The position numbers and the translations under genes were made by a program. Shown piece after piece: positions 7,204 through 13,234 of a stretch of DNA of 13,234 nt. The stretch spans positions 1 through 13,234 of the forward strand of contig CAKJVC010000174.1 in NCBI GenBank assembly GCA_918026815.1, read 5' to 3'. This stretch comes from Chalara sp. BL73 (Eukaryota > Ascomycota > Leotiomycetes > Helotiales). Each line of letters begins with the position of its first letter. The stretch's first letter is position 1. Below the pieces are notes generated by a model that was not told the DNA's origin, ran no database searches, and was given only the letters and a program-made list of their open reading frames with translations.

Positions 7204-7796
7204 TATAACAAATGTACCTTTAATGCCCAGGTCTAAACAGGTGAATTTTGCTATGAAAACTAATATACCAGATACTCTTATATATACTGATTATAAATAT
7301 ATTGTTCTTTTAATAATATCTTTATATATTGTTTTATAATTAATTTTCAAAGTTGGTTGACTATGCATAAAGTTGTAACGGCGCAGGGGATCACGTGCTA
7401 CGCAAGAGGCATGTGGGAGTGCATAGAGTAGACTCAATTGTAATCGTCCTATAGGCCTACTACGAAGGAGAATATAAAGATACAGAAGAAGAGGTTTTAG
7501 GAGCACCTCAGGAGATCCTAAGTACGCGGTCGGACCTTCCACTGAAGCCCCCCTGAACCTACCCCGAATAGGGGCCGCGTCCATGCGTCACGTGATACGG
7601 ATTCCGTAGAGAGTAAGACCGTCGTCACAGTTTCGCACTTTGAAGACGTCAGATCAACCGCTAGCCCACAAGCTGAAGGAGGGCACATACAAAGTATACA
7701 AGAAGACTTGGAAGCAGCCGGCCTTGCACTGCCTTCTGACCAGCGCACAATCAGCAGCGTTAGATAGTATAGCAGACGCAGCAAACATCTTGCTAC
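7204..7796. other. No gene; downstream flank of the HET locus
   Basis: Open frames here are short and lack family resemblance. From 7374, tgtaacggcgcagg followed by a TATA-like gaatataaagatac near 7470 resembles the start of another fungal LTR, but I cannot find its other end or a target duplication. The segment 7600-7796 is probably the 3' untranslated or flanking part of the HET gene. Confidence 0.4.
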
Positions 7797-8222
7797 TTAT
7801 AGGATGGTAATGATATGCTGGAACTTTCTGTCGCATAGTTCGAACGGTACGGTATCAGCGTCGTTGCTATTTCCTTTATCAGAAATTTCCGACCCCTTGT
7901 CCAATTCTGTATGGAAAATTGGAAGACTAAGAGAGACTGAACATCTCTCCTGAAGTATCGTTATAGCATCAGGGCTCGATGGAAAATGATACATCCCACA
8001 ACGACGAAAATATCCCTTGGAGGATTTGTCTACCGGTCTAAGGACAAGACCAGCGACTATAGGGGTGCAGACAATCGGCATAATCCAGATATCTCTTCTA
8101 ACTCCGTCAGTGGGATTTTCAAACCAGTCCGGTCGGAATGCAGAGAGACGTTTTGTAGAGGCGCTATTTCCAAACCGATATATATCTAGATCAGTTGCCT
8201 TCGAGTATCCTGCCGCAAGGTA
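7797..8222 (-). pseudogene. HET gene, C-terminal segment beyond the transposon
   Basis: It resumes with a Tyr codon made of the TA duplication plus C at 8220, exactly in frame with the HET segment ending at 10046. It runs 141 codons: a tail with S-A-F-R-P-D-W-F, then W-I-M-P-I-V-C-T-P-I-V-A-G-L-V-L-R-P and Y-F-R-R-C-G-M, matching the conserved final strands of HET proteins, and a variable end with TAA at 7797-7799. Alone it has no start codon in proper context and is unlikely to be made. Confidence 0.85.
8221..8222. repeat. TA target duplication, left
   Basis: This TA directly precedes the inverted repeat at 8223 and is matched by TA at 10044-10045, the duplication used by Tc1/mariner/pogo elements. 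In-frame recovery of the HET gene when one TA is kept supports it. Confidence 0.9.
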
Positions 8223-8270
8223 AGTCCGTGCACCCCCATATCGATCACCCCCCCATGTCGATCACCTAAA
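8223..8270 (+). repeat. 48-bp terminal inverted repeat, left
   Basis: It begins agtccgtgcacccccatat and ends gatcacctaaa. It is built from two tandem units of the form cacccc...atcgat (from 8231 and from 8246). It matches the reverse complement of 9996-10043 except for one G/A difference in the second unit (atgtcgat against atatcgat). Confidence 0.95.
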
Positions 8271-8372
8271 ATAAACGAATTTTCACACCGTTATTTCAAC
8301 AATATAATTAATTATTAAATCAATTCCAATTCAAATTACTTCAAACTTGAAATTTTTTATTTTTGAGTAATT

Positions 8373-9953
8373 ATGCTTTAATACACTGAACAAGATTTGC
8401 TTGCGGCTTTTAATAACGTTAAAAACGAAAAGTTTTTACGACTAGCTAGTCGAAAATAAAATGTTTTTTTTAGTACACTACAAAATCGCAACTAAAAAAA
8501 AGAACATTATAGTTTTGCATTAAAAAATCAACAAAAGCTATTAAAAATACAAAAAAAACACTTATTTGCTTAAGTTTTGACTTAAAAAGCTTTAAGTATT
8601 TTTTTGACTTATAGCTAAATCCGTCAATTTGCTAACCGGCTACTTGTAATTAAAAAAAACTATAAAAAACAAAAAAAACGCTAAATAAAAAGCTTTTTAC
8701 GGCGTAATTTTATTTTGCGGACTAAAAAAGCTCGAAATATTGATTCTGCAAAAGTTAATAGCGCTACAATCGGTATAATTAAGTTATAGTTTCAACGGTT
8801 TTCTAATTTTATTATTATAACTATTAAATTCGAAAATCGGTAAAATATAAACGAATTAAACATAATAAAAAGTTTTAAAGCAAATAGTTTAGTAGTAAAA
8901 AACTTTAAAAAACGTTTTATTTAAAAAAAACAGTTTAGTTTTTAAGCTTAAACGTTATTTATCGAATGTATTTTTGCTATCGGCAAAACTTTTTTTTTAT
9001 TAGTTATTTTTAAAAAAAAGGCAGTTTAGCAACAATAGTTTTTTTCGAATATCGATCAATATAAAAATTAGCAATTTACAGTTACCGACAATATTTAAAC
9101 TTCAGACTTTACAGCAATAAAATAACTAAAAAAAATGTTTATTTTTTAAACTAATATTTTCGAATTTAAACTACTTATTTTAAACAGCTATAATAGTTAT
9201 AAAACTACTGATTTTATGTATTTTTGCTATTAAAACAATATTTACTTGTTTTTTTTATTGCTATATATATTACATGTTTTACAACTTTTAGATTTGTCGG
9301 TTTTTTTATTATTTAAAAGCTACTATTGTATAACAGTTAGTTATTTGAACTTTTTAACTGATTTTAGCTTAATTGAAAAGCAAAACTTTTTTGCTTGCTA
9401 TTAAATAACTAAAAAAAAAACTTTATCGGCCAAAATAATCTAAGCTAAATAAAAAGCAACTGGTTTATAGCTAAAATCGATAACTAAACTTTTTTTAAGC
9501 TTTTTACTTCTAAAAAATAGCAATTCAAAAAAAAGCATTTAACAAACTACAGAAAGCTTCAATAATAGCTTACAAATCGATTTTTAACAAGTAATTTTTA
9601 CTATTTTTTAAAAATCGATCGATATTAAAGCTTAAATAGCTAAGTTTCAAATACTTTAAAACAGCAGTTTTTTAACACAAAAACTTTTATTTAAAAAGAT
9701 TAGAAAAAAGTTTAAAAAGCAAGAAAGTGTTTTAGCAGATTATAATTACCGAATACAATTTTTAGAAGTTTAATTAAAAAAAGCTAAGCTAAGAAAACGA
9801 ATAAAAATTAAAACGAATCTAAATTCGAAATTTGCAAACATTACTAAAATTAAAAAAACGCAAATAGCCGCAGGAAAAGCTATACTTAGTGAAAAAAATA
9901 AAAAAAAAGCTAATAAATCTGATTTTACTTTGGATTGTATTTTAGTTGAGTAG
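8373..9953 (+). pseudogene. pogo/Fot1-class transposase, RIP-destroyed, frame preserved
   Basis: One frame reads from ATG 8373 to TAG 9951-9953 (526 codons) with about 29 internal stops and no net indel. The family can still be followed: an N-terminal HTH (Y-T-E-Q-D-L-L-A-A), F-L-R-R-N, K-K-A-R-N-I-D-S-A-K-V-N, then the DDE domain and a Lys-rich coiled-coil-like tail (A-A-G-K-A-I-L-S-E-K). The first two catalytic Asp codons have become AAC: residue 160 in N-I-N-E and residue 271 in L-I-L-N-S. The third, residue 307 in L-L-D-L-S, survives; spacing 271-307 fits DD35D. Stops sit where Trp and Gln are expected, and Pro-Pro and His positions have become Leu and Tyr, all C-to-T or G-to-A. It makes no protein. 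Confidence 0.88.
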
Positions 9954-9995
9954 TTATTTAGTTATATTAATTTTGGTTAAGTTGGTACTCGCTTA

Positions 9996-10043
9996 TTTAG
10001 GTGATCGATATGGGGGGGTGATCGATATGGGGGTGCACGGACT
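9996..10043 (-). repeat. 48-bp terminal inverted repeat, right
   Basis: This is the reverse-complement partner of 8223-8270 with one mismatch. Its last base plus the TA duplication forms the stop codon that ends the HET frame on the minus strand. Confidence 0.95.
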
Positions 10044-11224
10044 TAGCACCTGACTCGAAGCATCCCTGCGTCTTCGCCCGCTTTATGGAGCCCAACAAGC
10101 TTGGTCGTAAATGCTCTTAAAACTGTCATACAAAGCGCCGCATCATCTGGTAGAGTAGAACCCGGAATCACCTCGCCGTAAGCAGAAATCCATGACCAGC
10201 TTGGGGCTATGTTCATTCCAGGTGAATTTCTGAACAGCCGTCTATAGAACCAAGTCGGTGAGTCGTTAACGGACCACAAAAGCTGGGGTTCCAAGTTACG
10301 TGCCCAAAGTCCAGCTAGGTACTCATCATTCAGGCACGCTCCAAATCTTGTCGCAATCCCAGATAGAGCCATCAGTTTGTCAGATTCCCTCGTTAAGAAG
10401 CACTGTGAATAAAGACGAACTATCATCTCCCAAGTCTGCGAAAGGGCGTGATAATCAACATCGTCATTATCTAAAGGGAGTCGTTTCTTGAGTTCCATAT
10501 TTGAACATGACGGATACCCAAGCGTTGATCCCTGAATTCCGCGACTAAAAGCTTCGCAAGCCGTAAGTTCGTGACACTCCCAAACCAACTGAGTATGACC
10601 GAAGTGAAGAACCCGCGGCGCTAGTAGGCGTTCTTGAAGCACCCAGGCTCTAGAGTTTAGAGGAGCGGCCCGGAATTGTTCCCATATACTCTCTATGAAG
10701 TAGAAGCGGCCACGCCGATTGAGCCAGTTGATTTGGACTTCATACGGACTGACTACGCGAGGATCCCTTTCGAAAAAGCATCCCATCTGTCCGTCTGCCG
10801 CTGCCGTGGCCGCTACGTTGCAATATGCATTGCCATACACGTTATGCATCAAGGGTGCCTCGCGCTCCCAGTCTTCCTGGCAATCCTGGATTATACAGAG
10901 AGAGTCAATCCAGATATATCCAATCTGCATTTTCTTTGTGATCTTGATTGCATCTTGATAAGTCTTGGAGAGATTCTGGATCTGCATGTGTTTTCTAGCC
11001 TGGGCTTCGGTGTCTTTCGTTAACCTGAATTGAGGCACTGTCCCCCAACAATGACTGAGTGTATTATATCGTTTAGTCTTGGGGACTTCCGCTCTATCGC
11101 AAAGCCGAATACATTCAAAAGAGCCATTCTGACAGATTTCTAACAGTCTGGTAGGACAGAAAGACGGGTTGCTCTGCTGTACACATGACTTGTGGTTCTG
11201 CACACAGTCCTCAATCCAACACAT
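10043..11224 (-). CDS. HET domain, longest intact open frame (393 codons)
   Basis: The HET domain is plain. Residues 50-62 carry the first motif (Y-N-T-L-S-H-C-W-G), about 88-116 the second (Y-Q-D-A-I, then Y-I-W-I-D-S-L-C-I-I-Q-D and W-E-R-E), and about 193-212 the third (R-A-W-V-L-Q-E-R and H-F-G-H-T-Q-L-V-W-E-C). The ATG at 11224 is probably internal: upstream codons in the same frame back to 11320 still look coding (W-I-E-D-C-x5-H is preceded by a Ser/Thr-rich link). The TAA at 10043-10045 comes from the transposon's last base and the TA duplication, so the natural C-terminus is missing here and resumes at 8222. No RIP-like decay is obvious in this segment. Confidence 0.9.
   Translation of the reverse strand: MCWIEDCVQNHKSCVQQSNPSFCPTRLLEICQNGSFECIRLCDRAEVPKTKRYNTLSHCWGTVPQFRLTKDTEAQARKHMQIQNLSKTYQDAIKITKKMQIGYIWIDSLCIIQDCQEDWEREAPLMHNVYGNAYCNVAATAAADGQMGCFFERDPRVVSPYEVQINWLNRRGRFYFIESIWEQFRAAPLNSRAWVLQERLLAPRVLHFGHTQLVWECHELTACEAFSRGIQGSTLGYPSCSNMELKKRLPLDNDDVDYHALSQTWEMIVRLYSQCFLTRESDKLMALSGIATRFGACLNDEYLAGLWARNLEPQLLWSVNDSPTWFYRRLFRNSPGMNIAPSWSWISAYGEVIPGSTLPDDAALCMTVLRAFTTKLVGLHKAGEDAGMLRVRC
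10044..10045. repeat. TA target duplication, right
   Basis: It pairs with 8221-8222. Confidence 0.9.
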
Positions 11225-11337
11225 AATAGTATTCCAAGTGGATTCAGAGCCCGTGTTCGACTCGATCGCAGTACTATTAATTTTGTGCTTCAGTTCTAGT
11301 AATATTAGCGTTGTATTTCAGAAGAAACGTAGGACTT

Positions 11338-11672
11338 CTATCCTGAAACAGGAATGAGATGAAAATGCAAGTCTTCGTCTGGGGATCCATTGCTTGATGA
11401 CTGCGTGCTGTATTTAATACGCAAACCCGATCCCTCCACTTCAGAAAAGACCGTCATATAGAAGATGGCATCTGAAGTGGCTAATCTGTCTCTTCGCTCG
11501 ATAGTTATCGCACCAAAGATAATTGCGCATACATGGCATCCTGCATCGGCAGCATCTCTGAGAGCTTGGATATCCTTTTGATGGCTAGTCCAATACCTGT
11601 AGGGCGGACTTCATGTCTTATTTCGATATTGAACACGGATCTACAAACTTGACAGAGTGTTTGATTCTGCAT
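11338..11672 (-). pseudogene. HET gene, N-terminal segment in two frames
   Basis: The first frame starts at ATG 11670-11672 with C-Q-V-C-R-S and stays plausible to about 11600. A one-base change of frame there leads into R-Y-W-T-S-H, then A-L-R-D-A-A-D-A-G-C-H-V-C-A, the standard upstream block of fungal HET proteins, and on through G-S-G-L-R-I-K to L-I-P-V-S-G before a TAG at 11338-11340. A third frame (R-I-E-V-L-R-F-F, TGA at 11318-11320, then L-L-E-L-K-H) links to the HET domain. No consensus introns explain these shifts. A sequencing error at the first one cannot be excluded. Confidence 0.65.
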
Positions 11673-12029
11673 TGGATAGCTTTAACCTAGTCTATATGTA
11701 GACAAGGCTCCAAGGTATGGTAAGGGGGGTTGATGCGGAAATCGCAGATTTTGTAAAATTTGCTTGAATATTTAGGGCTTATCCGTTGCGCTAGCCTAAT
11801 GCGGTATAGCTCGCAAGAACACCATAACCTGAAGTAAACTACAGTCCGACCTGGATATTTCGGAACTCTCGGTTCCATGCCTGTATTCCGATATATAGAG
11901 GTTTCCGATGTAAAGAGGTATTATGTAAGCAACAATATATTGACTCCTAGAAGCTATCCCCGGTAGTAAATACACCAAAATTATCTGCGGTTCAACAAAT
12001 TAAATGATTAAAAGTATTACTAGCCTTCC
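11673..12029. other. HET upstream region, no gene seen
   Basis: This lies between the HET start codon and the end of the next transposase fragment. Overlapping short minus-strand frames have no family resemblance. It would contain the HET promoter, but I cannot point to a distinct element. Confidence 0.4.
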
Positions 12030-12503
12030 CTAATTCTCAGCTATAGAAAAATAAGCTCTAAGATCAGCTTGTCTAGCACTTTTCCACTCAAATTCACGCT
12101 TTAGTACTTCTCTCTCAAACTTCCTGAGTGACCGTAAAAGCTCGTTTGCACCAAAATAGTACTCTTGTTGCTCTTCATATCGCTGAAGCTCTTGCAGGTG
12201 GTGTAGCGCTTGCTGGTTTGTGATCTCCGGCCTAACCTCTACCTCATCTCCTGATTCTACTTCGTCGATAAGGTTATGAGCGTCGACGATTTGCTGAACT
12301 AGCGAGTCGTCAGGTAGTTCGTCGATAACCTCCTCGTCAGAAGGTGCTATAAAAGCTCTTATATCTCCAACTCTTTCAATAGCCCCACGAGACTGCAATC
12401 GCTGTAAAGTGTTGCCTAAGCTCTCTATTTGGCTCCGTGCTTCTTTCCAACGATCCCCAACGTCAACGACTATTGTGAGCGCTTTATACGTTAGAAAGAT
12501 TAC
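12030..12503 (-). pseudogene. pogo/Tigger-type transposase, C-terminal fragment
   Basis: The frame is open from 12503 (after a TAG at 12504-12506) to the stop at 12030. It has an acidic linker (S-D-E-E-V-I-D-E-L-P-D-D), then A-L-H-H-L-Q-E-L-Q-R-Y-E-E-Q-Q, L-R-S-L-R-K-F-E-R-E and a basic end finishing L-R-A-Y-F. This acidic-then-helical tail with a final aromatic is the usual C-terminus of fungal CENP-B/DDE_1 transposases. The HTH and DDE domains are absent: codons above about 12465 do not match. It is not the same sequence as the tail at 824-1219, so it marks a third lineage. No inverted ends were found. Confidence 0.6.
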
Positions 12504-12879
12504 CTACCCCCGAGCTAGAAAGGCCAAAAATACCAACCTAATTTGATATTTTCGACTAAGTCTTTATCAATAGTTCACCGCTAGACGTAGCAAACTTATA
12601 GGCAGCAAATAAGCTCCTGAATATAACAATTGCGGCTCGTACAATATCTTCAACCCCGGTCGGTCAATATATCCAAAAACTAACGGTTGGAACGGAGCAA
12701 CTTCGAGTACGTAGTATCCTCTACTAGTATAATGCAAATAACCTCCGATCGATAATTAAGTAGCGGACGATACGTACGAAGGGAAACGGGTAGTTTTAAA
12801 GGGTCAATTTCATATTTCTACGCAAGAGTTATGTGATGCCGTTAGTCTTCAGATGTCCATCTTGAGGGGGGGCTTTTGA
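12504..12879. other. No gene seen between transposase and J-domain fragments
   Basis: All frames on both strands are short and lack recognisable motifs. It may contain the decayed start of the J-domain gene, since that frame is open only from 12880. Confidence 0.4.
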
Positions 12880-13092
12880 GCTTGTTACGATAACCAAACA
12901 AGATCCCAATTAACCTTGCGTCTTTTGACTCAGATTCGGGAAGCGTACGAATTTCTAATTGATAAGGCAAAGCGTGCGGCATACGATGCACTTTATTTCA
13001 CCCTCCAAGACCAGTGGACTAGTTATCGAGAATGGCAAGAAACTCAGCGTAAGGAGGAAAAGCGGAAACGAGCCGACGAAGAGCAGCGTTAG
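12880..13092 (+). pseudogene. J-domain (DnaJ-like) protein fragment, cut by the telomere
   Basis: The frame is open for 70 codons after a TGA at 12877-12879, with no start codon. It reads L-L-T-Q-I-R-E-A-Y-E-F-L, then D-K-A-K-R-A-A-Y-D-A, the second half of a J-domain, followed by W-T-S-Y-R-E-W-Q-E and a Lys/Glu/Arg-rich helix (R-K-E-E-K-R-K-R-A-D-E-E-Q). J-domains stimulate Hsp70 chaperones through a His-Pro-Asp loop; that loop is not readable here, although C-Y-D-N sits roughly where H-P-D-N would be. The reading frame enters the telomere array, and the stop TAG (13090-13092) is telomeric. The 3' part of the gene is therefore missing. Confidence 0.65.
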
Positions 13093-13234
13093 GGTTAGGG
13101 TTAGGGTTAGGGTTAGGGTTAGGGTTAGGGTTAGGGTTAGGGTTAGGGTTAGGGTTAGGGTTAGGGTTAGGGTTAGGGTTAGGGTTAGGGTTAGGGTTAG
13201 GGTTAGGGTTAGGGTTAGGGTTAGGGTTAGGGTT
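13089..13234 (+). repeat. Telomere, (TTAGGG)24
   Basis: Twenty-four perfect TTAGGG units plus TT run to the window edge without variants. The G-rich strand runs 5' to 3' toward the right, so this is a right-hand chromosome end. The TTAGGG repeat is the usual telomere of filamentous ascomycetes. Confidence 0.99.

Larger units (their letters stand above)
8223..10043 (+). mobile_element. RIP-saturated pogo/Fot1-class element in the HET gene
   Basis: The element is 1821 bp with 48-bp terminal inverted repeats that differ at one base and are flanked by TA. It encodes one transposase on the plus strand, degraded by transitions only. The interior is overwhelmingly A and T, whereas the terminal repeats and the HET flanks are not. 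Size, TA target and DDE-type reading frame all fit the Fot1 group. It cannot move on its own, but its ends look competent. Confidence 0.93.
7797..11672 (-). pseudogene. HET-domain (heterokaryon incompatibility) gene, disrupted (whole locus)
   Basis: HET-domain proteins mediate non-self recognition and incompatibility cell death when different fungal strains fuse. Here the order is: ATG at 11670-11672, an N-terminal Cys region (C-Q-V-C, later G-C-H-V-C), the HET domain, then a C-terminal region ending at 7797. An 1821-bp transposon plus TA interrupts it after 10046; removing these puts both sides in one frame. Total length would be about 680 residues, normal for the family. Other lesions lie upstream: a frameshift near 11597-11600, a stop at 11338-11340 with another frame change near 11340-11350, and a TGA at 11318-11320. 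One frame change might be an unrecognised intron. Expression is unlikely to give a full protein. Polymorphic HET genes near telomeres are common in ascomycetes. Confidence 0.88.

Noticed and set aside
7291..7584. 97-codon minus-strand open frame
   Set aside because: It has a low-complexity hydrophobic and Arg-rich make-up with an AT-rich tail, no motif, and overlaps a region with LTR-like features; probably chance.
8271..9995. AT-rich block as a centromere, origin or organelle insertion
   Set aside because: A transposase is legible through it in one frame and it lies between transposon ends, so RIP decay of a transposon explains the composition.
10300..11023. Plus-strand open frames opposite the HET domain
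   Set aside because: They are antisense shadows of a well supported HET frame, with no family resemblance of their own.
11687..11978. Two overlapping 60-codon open frames upstream of the HET gene
   Set aside because: They are short, mutually overlapping in different frames and without motifs; not supported as genes.
1..13234. tRNA, rRNA or CRISPR array
   Set aside because: No cloverleaf with the conserved tRNA boxes, no ribosomal RNA sequence and no spaced identical repeats were noticed; the only long tandem array is the telomere.

Overview
This is the end of a chromosome from a filamentous ascomycete (Pezizomycotina type). The last 146 bases are 24 perfect TTAGGG repeats running toward the right edge. 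The window also holds a HET-domain (heterokaryon incompatibility) gene, several DNA transposon relics, short introns of about 53 bp with CTAAC branch sites, and AT-saturated blocks that look like repeat-induced point mutation (RIP). These features agree on the fungal assignment; no genus can be named. No gene in the window looks intact.

Layout from left to right. At 385-743 lies the N-terminal DNA-binding part of a MULE-type transposase, cut off by the next element. At about 745-6304 lies a pogo/Fot1-class transposon, with its transposase on the minus strand (5966 down to 824). That transposase is split inside its DDE domain by a hAT transposon at 1628-5091, which has an 8-bp target duplication, CAGTG-type inverted ends and a decayed transposase with a BED zinc finger and two introns. 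The 5' part of the hAT holds an AT-saturated block with its own inverted repeat (4303-4688), perhaps a further insertion. The stretch 6018-7796 has no convincing gene; it contains a possible MITE (6366-6599) and a solo LTR (6847-7050) with a clean 5-bp target duplication.

The stretch 7797-11672 is a HET gene on the minus strand. It is interrupted by an 1821-bp pogo/Fot1-class element (8223-10043) that carries near-identical 48-bp inverted repeats and a TA duplication. Conceptual removal of the element plus one TA puts the two halves of the HET gene back in one frame. The element's own transposase (8373-9953, plus strand) is legible end to end in a single frame, but has about 29 stops and has lost two of its three catalytic aspartates through G-to-A type changes. 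The HET gene has further lesions upstream of the insertion.

Between the HET gene and the telomere are the C-terminal end of another pogo/Tigger-like transposase (12030-12503) and a J-domain (DnaJ-like) fragment (12880-13092). The J-domain reading frame runs directly into the telomere repeat, so its stop codon TAG is made by telomeric DNA. This suggests a broken chromosome end healed by telomere addition.

The window therefore records layered events: MULE, then pogo, then hAT, then perhaps a small element on one side; and a HET gene inactivated by a RIP-saturated transposon on the other. I see no operon-like functional system. The interest lies in the insertion history, the contrast in RIP between neighbouring elements, and the telomere junction.
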